Positions 56,134-64,000 of a DNA stretch of 64,000 nt are shown here, in pieces. The notes below the pieces were generated by a model that was not told the origin of the DNA, ran no database searches, and saw only the letters and a list, made by a program, of their open reading frames with translations. A program made the position numbers and the translations under genes. The stretch covers positions 124,001 through 188,000 of the forward strand of contig NZ_SOAP01000002.1 in the NCBI RefSeq assembly GCF_004364805.1, in the 5' to 3' direction. Within the stretch, counting starts at the first letter, position 1. The number at the start of each line of letters is the position of its first letter. This DNA is from Pelagimonas phthalicica. Its GTDB lineage: Bacteria > Pseudomonadota > Alphaproteobacteria > Rhodobacterales > Rhodobacteraceae.

Positions 56134-56791
56134 CACCCCCTTGGACGAAAACACAGACAGCCTGTTCGAAGCCCCACCAATGGGCGAACAGGAACGCATG
56201 GTCGAGGCCATTCTGTTCGCCAGCGCCGACCCGGTCACGGTCAAAGAGCTGAACGACCGCATGCCTCATGGTTGTGACGCGGGCGAGGCGCTGGTCTATC
56301 TGCGCAAACGCTATGAGGGCAGGGGCGTGCATGTGGTCAAGGTGGGGGATGCCTGGGCGATCCGCACGGCCGCTGATCTGGGCTTTCTCATGCAGCGCGA
56401 GACTGTCGAGACGCGCAAGCTGTCCCGCGCCGCGATCGAAACCCTGGCGATTATCTCATATCACCAACCGGTAACCCGCGCCGAAATCGAAGAAATCCGC
56501 GGTGTGGGCGTCTCGCGCGGGACCATTGACCAATTGCTGGAAATGGATTGGATCCGCTTTGGTCGTCGCCGCATGACACCGGGCCGTCCGGTGACCTTTG
56601 TGGTGACGCAGGAATTCCTCGATCATTTCGGCCTTGAAAGCGCGCGCGATCTGCCCGGTCTGGCCGAGCTGCGCGCCGCTGGCCTGCTCGAAAGCCGCCC
56701 GCTGCCCTCGGGCCTTCCACAACCTGGTGAGGGGGATCTGGACGCGGCAGAAGAGACCGATGAAGGGCAAAGCGAGCTGTTCGAGGATTGA
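56126..56791 (+). CDS. scpB: Segregation and condensation protein B
   Basis: 221 residues from GTG 56126 (GAAGGGAG 8 bases before). Winged-helix motifs MVEAILFASADPVTVKEL, RAAIETLAIISYHQPVTRAEIEEIRG. C-terminal acidic tail (DLDAAEETDEGQSELFED). Second accessory protein of SMC. tatABC, often next, is not here. Confidence 0.94.
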   Translation: MSDTPLDENTDSLFEAPPMGEQERMVEAILFASADPVTVKELNDRMPHGCDAGEALVYLRKRYEGRGVHVVKVGDAWAIRTAADLGFLMQRETVETRKLSRAAIETLAIISYHQPVTRAEIEEIRGVGVSRGTIDQLLEMDWIRFGRRRMTPGRPVTFVVTQEFLDHFGLESARDLPGLAELRAAGLLESRPLPSGLPQPGEGDLDAAEETDEGQSELFED

Positions 56792-56907
56792 TCCGCCCGG
56801 TTTTGCGCAGAAAACCCTACAAACTCGCGCTAAATATGGTATAAAGGTCCCGTTGCATAACAAAAACAAAGCAACGCATTCTGACACAGAATGGAGGCGG
56901 GCCGAGT

Positions 56908-57192
56908 ATGAATGCCAACCAGATATTGAACATGATCCTGCGTATGTTTGTACGCAAAGCGGTCAAAACCGGCGTGGATGCCAGTTTTAAACAGGTCGAA
57001 AAAATGCGCCAGCCCAAGCAGGATGCGCACGTCCAGGAACCTGTTGTCACGCAAAGTGCGGTGTCCGAAGATTCAGGCGGTCCAACCCGCGAAGAGGTAC
57101 GCCAAGCCCGTCGCGAACGTCAGGCCATCCGCGAAAAGCGCCGTGCACGCCGCGCCCGCAAAGAGCAGCAACAAGCCAATGGTGGTGCGTGA
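56908..57192 (+). CDS. Small basic protein of unknown function (94 aa)
   Basis: ATG 56908 with GGAGGCGGG upstream. Hydrophobic/basic start (NQILNMILRMFVRKAVKTGVD) and a very basic C-terminus (REERVRQARRERQAIREKRRARRARKE, roughly residues 60-85). The tail could bind nucleic acid or anionic lipids. Conserved-looking, not recognised. Confidence 0.65.
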   Translation: MNANQILNMILRMFVRKAVKTGVDASFKQVEKMRQPKQDAHVQEPVVTQSAVSEDSGGPTREEVRQARRERQAIREKRRARRARKEQQQANGGA

Positions 57193-57203
57193 AGAGCGCC
57201 TGT

Positions 57204-58280
57204 TTAGCTCTTGAAATGTTTGGATAGTTTCAACCCTTGCCCCTGATAGTTCGAGGCAATGCCCGCCCCATACAGGGTCTGCGGGATTTCTGACATGCGC
57301 TCATAGACCAGGCGGCCCACGGTCTGGCCATGTTCCAGCACAAAGGGCGCTTCGTGACAGCGCACTTCGAGCACGCCGCGCGCCCCGGCACCACCCGCCG
57401 GCGCATGGCCAAAGCCCGGGTCAAAGAACCCGGCATAATGCACGCGGAACTCACCAACCATCGCCAGATAAGGGGCCATTTCGGCGGCATAGCCGGGAGG
57501 GATATGCACCGCCTCGCGGCTCACCAGAATGTAGAATGCGCCGGGATCCAGCACCAATTGGCGGCTGTCGGTGCGCAGCTCATCCCAGAAATCCGCCGGG
57601 TCATATTGCCCGATCCGGTCCAGATCGATGACTCCGGTATGCGGTTTGGCGCGGTAGCCGACAAGATCGCCTTGCCCGGGTTCCAGATCGACGGAAAAGC
57701 CCAAGCCTTCGCTGATCACGGCGGGGCCACCTGCCACCAGCATGTCGCTGGCATGCAGCTCTGTCAGCTCAGCATCGCTCAGCACCGATTGGCCCCGGCG
57801 AAAACGGATCTGGTTCAGACGCATCCCGGGGCGCACCAGAACCGAAAAGGAACGGGGGCAGATTTCGGCAAAGAGCGGGCCGGAATAGCCGGATGGGATG
57901 CGGTCAAACTCGACACCGCCATCGGTGATGACACGGGTCAAAAGATCCAACCGCCCGGTCGAGCTCTTGGCATTGGCGATGGCCTGTACGTCGCTAGAGA
58001 GGTCCAGAACCTCCATCAGCGGCACCACATAAACGCAGCCCTTTTCCAGAACCGCGCCATCGGTCAGATCGATCTGATGCATCTCGAATTCAGCCAGCCG
58101 ATCCGCGACCTTGCGCTCATGCCCGGCCAGAAACGAAGCCCGCACGCGATAGGCGGTCTGACCTAGACGCAGGTCCAGACTGGCCGGTTGGATTTGCCCG
58201 TCAACAAAGGGATGGGACGCAGATAGCGCGCCCTCGGCAATCAGGTTTTCAATCTGTTGGCTGGCCAGAACACCGGTCAT
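57204..58280 (-). CDS. dcd: 2'-deoxycytidine 5'-triphosphate deaminase, two-domain form
   Basis: 358 residues from ATG 58280, roughly twice the usual dCTP deaminase. First domain QIQPASLDLRLGQTAYRVRAS and second with KSSTGRLDLLTRVITDGG and ...; later, EICPRSFSVLVRPGMRLNQIRF. This long form is typical of Rhodobacteraceae. Produces dUTP for thymidylate synthesis. A fused duplicate with one catalytically weak half is likely. Confidence 0.85.
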   Translation of the reverse strand: MTGVLASQQIENLIAEGALSASHPFVDGQIQPASLDLRLGQTAYRVRASFLAGHERKVADRLAEFEMHQIDLTDGAVLEKGCVYVVPLMEVLDLSSDVQAIANAKSSTGRLDLLTRVITDGGVEFDRIPSGYSGPLFAEICPRSFSVLVRPGMRLNQIRFRRGQSVLSDAELTELHASDMLVAGGPAVISEGLGFSVDLEPGQGDLVGYRAKPHTGVIDLDRIGQYDPADFWDELRTDSRQLVLDPGAFYILVSREAVHIPPGYAAEMAPYLAMVGEFRVHYAGFFDPGFGHAPAGGAGARGVLEVRCHEAPFVLEHGQTVGRLVYERMSEIPQTLYGAGIASNYQGQGLKLSKHFKS

Positions 58281-58360
58281 CACGCCTCTCCCTTTGGTCT
58301 TGCCGATCTGCATAGCAAGGGGCGGGGGAAAGGAACAGATGCCAAAGCGCTCGCGGCGCG

Positions 58361-58711
58361 TTAAATCACGGTGGCCTTGCTGCCGTATTGCGCGATTTCC
58401 AGCAAATTGCTGTTGGCTTGGCTTTCGCCGACGCTGAGACGCAGGTTTGCTGCCCCTTCATGGTCGCGATAGCGCAATTGTATGTGGTGATTGCCCGGGG
58501 CGAGATTCAGCTGTTTGGTCTGCACCTCTTGATCCGCGCCGATACTGTCCATCAACACCATGCCGTTAACCAGAACGCGGGCCTGCTCATCCGCCTCAAG
58601 CGTAAAGGAATAGGTGCCGCCACGCGGGCTTTGCAGCAGGCGGTCATATTGCGCTGACATATGGGTGGCCATCAAAGGGCTGTTGCCTTCGGGGGGAGTA
58701 GATGATGCCAT
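58361..58711 (-). CDS. PA14-like small protein
   Basis: 116 residues from ATG 58711. Sequence AQYDRLLQSPRGGTYSFTLEAD, ARVLVNGMVLMDS and LNLAPGNHHIQLRYRDHEGAANLRLS matches the beta-sandwich of PA14 carbohydrate-binding domains (a strand pattern Y-F-x-L-x-D-x-x-A-R-V). No signal peptide is seen. Single gene, function unclear. An ATG upstream in the ORF gives 139 residues but is less likely. Confidence 0.6.
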   Translation of the reverse strand: MASSTPPEGNSPLMATHMSAQYDRLLQSPRGGTYSFTLEADEQARVLVNGMVLMDSIGADQEVQTKQLNLAPGNHHIQLRYRDHEGAANLRLSVGESQANSNLLEIAQYGSKATVI

Positions 58712-58994
58712 GGTCAGCCTCGCAGATTTGAGCCGGGGCATACACAACCGATCAGCGACGCGCTCGCCCCCGGTAATCATCTAGTTCAGCCCCAAAAAAC
58801 ACGGATTATCCGTTATTTTCTAATGCCAAATCATAGGAAACAAGGCGTTAACGTCAATGAAAAGCGCGCGCACACACTGTTTCCAAAACGTACAACTCTT
58901 GGGCGTTTTTCTGCCGTTCCGCTAACTTACGTGTTTTGAATCGCCATGTGACTTTCAGTTCCGCGCCTAAAAGACGCGACAGCGGCCTTCAGAC
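58712..58994. other. Non-coding gap before the MITE
   Basis: 283 bp without a convincing gene. It carries a CGGATTATCCG palindrome near 58803 and a GTTAAC half-site near 58847. The part next to the element was, by reconstruction, the original downstream flank of the response regulator gene. Confidence 0.45.
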
Positions 58995-59266
58995 CTTAGG
59001 GTCAGGACCCATTAATTCACAACGCTCAGTTCGCCAGATTTTGTTCCAGACCAGGCATATGCCCGTAGGAATAGTGGCTCTATTTCAAGGGCATATAACA
59101 CAGGCTGGGGCAAAATCCGGCGAACCCGAAGGGCATGGAGAAATACATGCTCTCAGCGGCTCGATTTTCTTGCCAAGGCAACCAGCCTTGCCTGCGAAAA
59201 TCAAACCTCTGATAACACGTATTTTTCCATGCTGAGCATTGTGAATTAATGGGTCCTGACCCTAAG
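58995..59266. mobile_element. MITE-like element, 272 bp, 35-bp terminal inverted repeats
   Basis: Left end CTTAGGGTCAGGACCCATTAATTCACAA at 58995 on, written here in part; right end is its reverse complement ending at 59266. The 35-bp arms differ at one base (CAACGCTCAG versus CAATGCTCAG). Both outer boundaries read TA next to GGGTCAGG, as for elements that duplicate a TA target. The internal 200 bp has no ORF that could code for a transposase. It would need a full-length element elsewhere to move. Confidence 0.75.
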
Positions 59267-59666
59267 AAGAGGCATCGGCGAGTTTTGACAACTCTTCAGC
59301 TTCTTCAACCAGAAGTTTGACAAAATTGTCCTTGGACACCGGCTTGAACACGCTGCGCCCAACAGAAAGGGATCGGGCCGAGGCGATCATTTTCGCGGCC
59401 AGCAAGGTGCTGTCGCTGCCGCCGGTGATAAAGCGGACACGCAAAGGGCGGTTGAGCTCGGTGATTTCGTCGATGACTTCGATGCCATTCATTTCGGGCA
59501 TGTTGATATCAACCAGAGCGAACGCAGGATCAGTTCCGGATTTCAAACTGGCCACCAATTCCGCCCCATTGGCACACAAGCTGACAGTCCAACCTTCGCG
59601 GGTGGCGACGGTTTCCAAATATTCAGAAAAGTCCAAATTGTCGTCAGCTATATAGAGATGGGGCAT
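59262..59666 (-). CDS. Single-domain response regulator, 3' end altered by MITE
   Basis: 134 residues. Receiver domain with acidic pair DD (8-9), phospho-acceptor D53 in ALVDINMP, T81 (FITGG) and K108 (FKPVSK). No output domain, as in CheY or phosphorelay proteins. The stop TAG is the first bases of the inserted element. Reconstructing the TA target joins the flanks so that the gene would read SSKV then stop, so only the last two codons appear lost. Confidence 0.85.
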   Translation of the reverse strand: MPHLYIADDNLDFSEYLETVATREGWTVSLCANGAELVASLKSGTDPAFALVDINMPEMNGIEVIDEITELNRPLRVRFITGGSDSTLLAAKMIASARSLSVGRSVFKPVSKDNFVKLLVEEAEELSKLADASS

Positions 59667-59947
59667 TCATTATGTCAGCACCGCGTGCTGCCTTCACTTT
59701 GTTTGGTCCATCACTGTGTCTGTCAACGTTACAAGATTTTGCTGATCAATCAAGGCGGTACCTATGTCCTAGATATACCTTGATGATTAACTTATTGTGT
59801 TTTGACAGAATATTTCGCGAGACCCTATTCGAATTGGCGGTCTTTTTGATCCAATTAAGCTCAGACGACTCAACCTACCCGCAATTGCGAAAAGCGATCC
59901 GCCCAATTTATTAAGGGCTTCGCTTCGTCGGACAAGTCGTGATTTTT
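59667..59947. other. Non-coding gap upstream of the response regulator and tRNA
   Basis: 281 bp, AT-rich relative to the genome, with an inverted pair ATCAAGG (59749) / CCTTGAT (59778). Contains the promoter of the response regulator on the minus strand. Nothing else could be assigned. Confidence 0.5.
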
Positions 59948-60024
59948 TGGTCGGGCTAGCAGGACTCGAACCTGCGACCTTCCGTCCCCCAGACGGACGC
60001 GCTACCAGGCTGCGCCATAGCCCG
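59948..60024 (-). tRNA. tRNA-Pro (GGG)
   Basis: Cloverleaf on the minus strand: acceptor CGGGCTA / TAGCCCG, D arm GCGCAGCCTGGTAGCGC, anticodon arm TCCGT-CTGGGGG-ACGGA with GGG at 34-36, T arm CGCAGGTTCGAGTCCTGC. Discriminator A and CCA are encoded; total 77 nt. Confidence 0.95.
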
Positions 60025-60095
60025 ACTTGTCGGAGTGTCATACTGGATTTACCGGCAGGAGCAACCCCTGATAAGAAAATATTCGCCGTCTTTGA

Positions 60096-61262
60096 TCAGG
60101 ATTTTTGCGCCCGGGCGGCGATGTCGCGCAGGGTCTCACAATGGGCGGATAAGGCGGCGGCCTGATCCGGCGTCAAGCGGTCGATGCGGGCAATCAGACC
60201 CAGCAGGGCAGGGCGCGGAGGCACGATCAAGGCTGGCTTATCCGAAGGCTCTTCGGGCTCGGCCTCTTCGGCAAGGACAACGCTTCCCTCGGACGCAGTC
60301 TCCGTTGCCTCATCCTCGACTTCGATCTCTGGCTCGTTGTCCGGTTCGGCCACGACCTCGTCTACCGGTTCCTCTGCAACCGGCTCAGCGGTTACCTCTT
60401 CGGCCAGCTCTGCTTCCTCTGGGGCATCCTCTGATTGCAGGGCCTCATCTGGTTCGGGGGCTTCCTCTACAGGGGTCGCAGGTTCAAAACCATCACCCGC
60501 ATCATCGGCTAGGCTCTCTTCTGGCTCGGGTGCCGGTTCTTCCTCGGTCAAAACCTCATCGTCAACAGAATCGCTGTCTTCTGCGACCGGCTCTGCCTCT
60601 TCGACAGGTTCCACCTCCTCAGTGGTCTCATCTGCCACATCAATCTCGGGCTCTGGTGCTGCTTCCTCGACGATATCCAGCGCCTCGGTGGCTGTCTCTA
60701 GCTCTGGCTCGCTCGCGTCAAGCTGGACATCTTCAGATTCTGAGACCACAACATCTGACGCCTCATCCTCTGAAACCTCCTCAGCGGCACCGATCTCTTC
60801 GGCCTCATCAATGATTTCAATGACCGCCTCGTCAGAGCCGTCCTCGGCGTCCGGTTCGGCGAACATGTCCGGCGTATCTGCGGGCGGCTCAGCCTCGGTT
60901 TTGCCGGGAAAGGACACAACCGAATCCGGCACTTCGGCCTCGATGAATGGGGCGTCTTCGATGGTATCGCCTGTTGCGTCCTCATCGACATTATGGGTGT
61001 TCAGCGCGGCCACATGGCGCACACCACTTTCGCGCAGTACCTTTTGCACGCCTTTGATGGTCATGCCATCTTCGTGCAGCAACTTCTTGATTCCACCCAA
61101 TAATTCCATGTCAGCCGGGCGGTAGTAGCGCCGACCGCCAGCCCGTTTGACAGGTTTGATCTGGGTGAATTTGCTTTCCCAGAAACGCAGCACATGCGCT
61201 GGCGTTTCCAACCATTCCGCAACCTCGGAAATGGTGCGGAACGCGTCCCGGGATTTTGCCAT
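60096..61262 (-). CDS. MerR-family regulator with long acidic tail
   Basis: 388 residues. MerR winged helix at about 8-75 ([40 protein letters not shown]). Residues about 90-340 are very acidic (E/D about 40 percent) with Ala and Val, low complexity. A short conserved C-terminus [24 protein letters not shown] follows. Typical MerR proteins are 120-270 residues. Part of the rpmF-plsX-fabH-ihfA-merR string; target unknown. Confidence 0.85.
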   Translation of the reverse strand: MAKSRDAFRTISEVAEWLETPAHVLRFWESKFTQIKPVKRAGGRRYYRPADMELLGGIKKLLHEDGMTIKGVQKVLRESGVRHVAALNTHNVDEDATGDTIEDAPFIEAEVPDSVVSFPGKTEAEPPADTPDMFAEPDAEDGSDEAVIEIIDEAEEIGAAEEVSEDEASDVVVSESEDVQLDASEPELETATEALDIVEEAAPEPEIDVADETTEEVEPVEEAEPVAEDSDSVDDEVLTEEEPAPEPEESLADDAGDGFEPATPVEEAPEPDEALQSEDAPEEAELAEEVTAEPVAEEPVDEVVAEPDNEPEIEVEDEATETASEGSVVLAEEAEPEEPSDKPALIVPPRPALLGLIARIDRLTPDQAAALSAHCETLRDIAARAQKS

Positions 61263-61272
61263 GATTTAGGCC

Positions 61273-61575
61273 TCAGCTCTTATTGCCAGCTGCCACGCGG
61301 TCTTTCATCAAATGCGAGGGGCGGAAGGTCAGAACCCGACGTGGCTGGATCGGAACTTCTTCGCCGGTCTTGGGGTTGCGACCAACGCGGGCAGCTTTGT
61401 CGCGAACCGAAAATGTCCCAAAGGAAGAGATCTTGACCTGTTCACCTTCGACCAGGGAATCGGACATGTGTTGCAGCACGGCTTCGACCAGTTCCGCGCT
61501 TTCATTGCGCGACAATCCGACCTCACGAAAAACCGCTTCGCTCAGATCCATCCGTGTCAAAGTCTTTTCACCCAT
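61273..61575 (-). CDS. ihfA: Integration host factor subunit alpha
   Basis: 100 residues from ATG 61575, with GGAGGG 6 bases before (an upstream ATG at 61581 touches it). [45 protein letters not shown] and [16 protein letters not shown] are the DNA-bending beta-arm and dimer elements. Forms the IHF heterodimer. Confidence 0.96.
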   Translation of the reverse strand: MGEKTLTRMDLSEAVFREVGLSRNESAELVEAVLQHMSDSLVEGEQVKISSFGTFSVRDKAARVGRNPKTGEEVPIQPRRVLTFRPSHLMKDRVAAGNKS

Positions 61576-61684
61576 TGTCATCCCTCCCGGTTTTGAAAGG
61601 AGACTAGGCCAGAGACAAAAGCCAAGTCAATATCAATAGGTTGAAAGCGGTGCTTTATCAAAGATGTAAAGCCGATTGCGCCCG

Positions 61685-62656
61685 TTACCAGCGCAAAATC
61701 ACCGAGCCCCAGGCCAATCCGCCGCCAATTGCCTCGGTCACAACCATGTCACCGGGTTTGATTTGGCCGCGCTCTTTGCCAACCGACAGGGCGAGGGGAA
61801 TCGAGGCCGCAGAGGTGTTGCCATGGTCCTGAACCGTGACCACCACCTTGTCCAAGGGCAGGCCAAGCTTTTTCGCGGTGCCGTTGATGATGCGGATATT
61901 GGCCTGATGCGGCACGATCCAGTCGATCTCATCCGCGGTCATGCCGATCTTGGCCATAGAGGCATTGGCGGTCGAAGCCAGCTTTTCCACCGCATGGCGG
62001 AACACCTCTTTGCCTTGCATACGAAGATGGCCGGTGGAATGGGTGCTGACGCCGCCATCCACGTAAAGAATGTCTTTGTAGCGGCCATCCGAATTCAGGT
62101 CGGTGGCCAGAATACCGCGATCCTCATTGGTGCCGGTGCCGGTCTGGGCCTCAAGCACCAGCGCGCCAGCGCCATCGCCGAACAGCACACAGGTGGCGCG
62201 GTCGGTCCAATCCATCAGACGCGAGAATGTCTCGGCCCCAATGACCAACACGCGGTTTGCCTGACCGGAAACGATCAGCGCATTGGCATTTGCCAACGCA
62301 TAGGCAAAGCCGGCACAAACCGCCTGCACGTCAAAAGCAAAACCGCGCGTCATGCCCAAATTGGTCTGGATCATGGTGGCCGCAGACGGGAAGGTCAGGT
62401 CAGCAGTCGAGGTCGCCAGCACAATCGCGTCAATATCATCCGCCGCGATCCCGGCATCTGCCAGCGCAGCCTGGGCGGCGCGGGTGCCCAAATCGGATGT
62501 GGTTTGACCTTCGGCGGCAAAATGACGGCGCTCAATGCCCGAGCGTGATCTGATCCATTCGTCCGACGTGTCCAGGGTTTTCTCAAATTCCGCATTTTCT
62601 ACAATGCGGTCCGGCAGGTAATGCCCAACCCCGATCACGGTGGCTCGAATTGTCAT
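61685..62656 (-). CDS. fabH: 3-oxoacyl-ACP synthase III
   Basis: 323 residues. VQAVCAGFAYALANAN with catalytic Cys, DWIVPHQANIRIINGTAKKL (His, Asn) and GNTSAASIPLAL. Starts fatty acid synthesis. Overlaps plsX by 4 bp (ATGA). Confidence 0.96.
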   Translation of the reverse strand: MTIRATVIGVGHYLPDRIVENAEFEKTLDTSDEWIRSRSGIERRHFAAEGQTTSDLGTRAAQAALADAGIAADDIDAIVLATSTADLTFPSAATMIQTNLGMTRGFAFDVQAVCAGFAYALANANALIVSGQANRVLVIGAETFSRLMDWTDRATCVLFGDGAGALVLEAQTGTGTNEDRGILATDLNSDGRYKDILYVDGGVSTHSTGHLRMQGKEVFRHAVEKLASTANASMAKIGMTADEIDWIVPHQANIRIINGTAKKLGLPLDKVVVTVQDHGNTSAASIPLALSVGKERGQIKPGDMVVTEAIGGGLAWGSVILRW

Positions 62657-63783
62657 GTCTTGCTCTTGTCCTGTGCGTCGCGACCGTCCGCCGCTGCGTC
62701 ATTTTGGGCGAGCTCGGCAGCAGACGCAACCCGTGCCGCCAGCCTTTCGCCAAATCCGGCCTGGGCCAGCTCAAAGGCCAGCTTGACCGCGGCCGAGACG
62801 CCGGTTGCGTCTGCGGAGCCGTGTGATTTCACCACTGTTCCGTTCAACCCCAGAAACACGCCGCCATTGACGCGGCGCGGGTCGATCCGTTTCTGAAAAC
62901 GCCGCATGGGCGAGACAACGAACATCGCTGCCAAACGGGACAGAAAGGAATGGGTAAAGGTCTTGCGCAGCTGATCGCCGATCAGCTTGGCGGTGCCTTC
63001 GCCGGTCTTGAGAGCGATATTGCCGGTGAACCCGTCGGTCACGATCACATCGCAGCGCTTGCCCGGAATATCGCCGCCTTCGACATAGCCGACAAATTCG
63101 AACTGGGCGCGATCCGCATTGGCCGCGATGAGGTTATAGGCCTCTTTCAGCTCGGGAAAGCCTTTGTTCTCTTCGGTGCCGACATTCAGCAACCCGACGC
63201 GCGGCACTTCGAGGTCCAGCCCGTTGCGCGCATAAGAGGTGCCCATCAGCGCGTATTGCAGCAGATCCTGCGCATCGGCACGGATATCCGCGCCCACATC
63301 CAACATGACGTTGAACCCTTGTGGGTTGCTGGATGGCCAAAGGATCGCGATGGCAGGGCGGTTGATGCCGGGCAGTTTGCGCAACCGGATCATCGACAGC
63401 GCCATCAGCGCGCCGGTATTGCCGCAGCTTACGGCGACGGTGGCTTCTTTTTGTTTGACGGATTCGAGGGCGGACCACATAGAGGTCCCCTTGCCATTGC
63501 GCATGACCTGACTGGGTTTGTCGGTCATTTTAACGACGCCTTCGGCATCGCGAATCTGGCAGCGCCCATCCAGGGATCGGCGTTTCTTGACCAGCTTCTT
63601 CAGCTCGTCCTCAGGCCCGTGCAGGATGAAATCCAGCGTCGGATTCTTTTTCGCAGAATGCGCAATACCGGCGACAACTGCCGCCGGTCCACGGTCGCCG
63701 CCCATGGCGTCAACCGAAATCACTATCCGTTCCGAGCCGGTCTCGTCTTGCGTCGTCGCGCTATGATCCTTCAGAGAGGTCAT
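62653..63783 (-). CDS. plsX: Phosphate acyltransferase PlsX
   Basis: 376 residues. VISVDAMGGDRGP at the N-terminus, VSCGNTGALMALSMIRL, AILWPSSNPQGFNVMLDVGA, DVIVTDGFTGNIALK and NGGVFLGLNGTVVKSHGSAD are PlsX motifs. Makes acyl phosphate for phospholipid synthesis. Between fabH and rpmF as usual. Confidence 0.96.
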   Translation of the reverse strand: MTSLKDHSATTQDETGSERIVISVDAMGGDRGPAAVVAGIAHSAKKNPTLDFILHGPEDELKKLVKKRRSLDGRCQIRDAEGVVKMTDKPSQVMRNGKGTSMWSALESVKQKEATVAVSCGNTGALMALSMIRLRKLPGINRPAIAILWPSSNPQGFNVMLDVGADIRADAQDLLQYALMGTSYARNGLDLEVPRVGLLNVGTEENKGFPELKEAYNLIAANADRAQFEFVGYVEGGDIPGKRCDVIVTDGFTGNIALKTGEGTAKLIGDQLRKTFTHSFLSRLAAMFVVSPMRRFQKRIDPRRVNGGVFLGLNGTVVKSHGSADATGVSAAVKLAFELAQAGFGERLAARVASAAELAQNDAAADGRDAQDKSKT

Positions 63784-63808
63784 ACGAAGCCGGCCCGATC
63801 AGGTCAGT

Positions 63809-64000
63809 TTATGCTGCGTCTTCGTCCAGATCGATTTCGTCAGCCATTGCGACGACTTCGCGGTCTGCATAGTGGCCACAGGAAGGGCACACGTGGTGAG
63901 GGCGCTTCAGCTCACCGCAGTTTGGGCATTCGTTGGGGTTCGCTGCAACCAATGCGTCATGCGCACGGCGGTTGTTGCGGCGCGATTTGGATACTTTGTT
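63809..64000 (-). CDS. rpmF: 50S ribosomal protein L32 (5' end outside window)
   Basis: 63 residues seen, from the right edge to TAA 63809-63811. Reads [20 protein letters not shown], then the zinc-ribbon [20 protein letters not shown] and an acidic C-terminus. Only about five N-terminal residues are missing. Confidence 0.95.
   Translation of the reverse strand, partial: NKVSKSRRNNRRAHDALVAANPNECPNCGELKRPHHVCPSCGHYADREVVAMADEIDLDEDAA

Noticed and set aside
60035-60814. 259-residue plus-strand ORF after the tRNA
   Set aside because: Starts in the tRNA flank and runs opposite the MerR gene; composition is proline/arginine-rich shadow.
60184-61125. Serine-rich 313-residue ORF
   Set aside because: Mirror image of the acidic MerR tail; GAG/GAA codons read backwards give serine-rich sequence.

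Overview
The window is about 60 percent GC and looks like a chromosomal segment of a marine alphaproteobacterium of the Rhodobacteraceae (Roseobacter group). The basis is the gene order and protein types: an rpmF-plsX-fabH-ihfA-merR string with an IHF alpha sequence that I recall as very close to that of Rhodobacter, an argS-SPOR-nagZ-scpA-scpB string, a two-domain dCTP deaminase, RTX/Hint surface proteins, many GlxA/AraC regulators, and DppABCDF-type uptake systems. No prophage, CRISPR array or plasmid replication gene was seen.

Layout. 1-2.6 kb: 3' end of a large secreted protein (cadherin-like repeats, RTX, Hint). 2.6-7.4 kb: a possible methylamine or glycine-betaine degradation locus (GlxA-type regulator, GFA protein, MobA-like transferase, dimethylglycine dehydrogenase-like flavoprotein). 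7.6-17 kb: CorC-like protein, an unusual metallophosphoesterase, xerD with an exported partner, aroK-aroB, ssb, a lytic transglycosylase and a membrane protein. 17-24.5 kb: a complete peptide-type ABC operon with an AraC regulator, ending next to miaA. 25.4-38.9 kb: the envelope/lipid operon pyrH, frr, uppS, cdsA, dxr, rseP, a small ORF, bamA, ompH, fabZ, lpxA, lpxI, lpxB. 39-44 kb: tkt, a coiled-coil protein with zapA, the grxD/bolA pair with a small membrane protein between them, and xthA.

44.2-47.1 kb is the most unusual stretch. An AT-rich intergenic region holds three perfect DnaA boxes. It is followed by a gene for a protein made of eight 20-residue repeats, an unrecognised 360-residue protein, and an EamA-type transporter that overlaps it. 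The rest is housekeeping (erpA-like, dgt, a degenerate SDR, a CPA-type antiporter, argS, SPOR protein, nagZ, scpAB, dcd), then a PA14-like small protein, a 272-bp MITE-like element that abuts and supplies the stop codon of a response regulator, tRNA-Pro(GGG), a MerR regulator with a long acidic tail, ihfA, fabH, plsX and the 3' part of rpmF.

Two non-coding systems stand out. One is a dispersed intergenic element (four copies) with a near-invariant 29-nt core followed in three copies by a hairpin whose stem differs in sequence but keeps base pairing. The other is the MITE with 35-bp terminal inverted repeats. Function calls rest on motif reading and remembered family knowledge; no database search was run.
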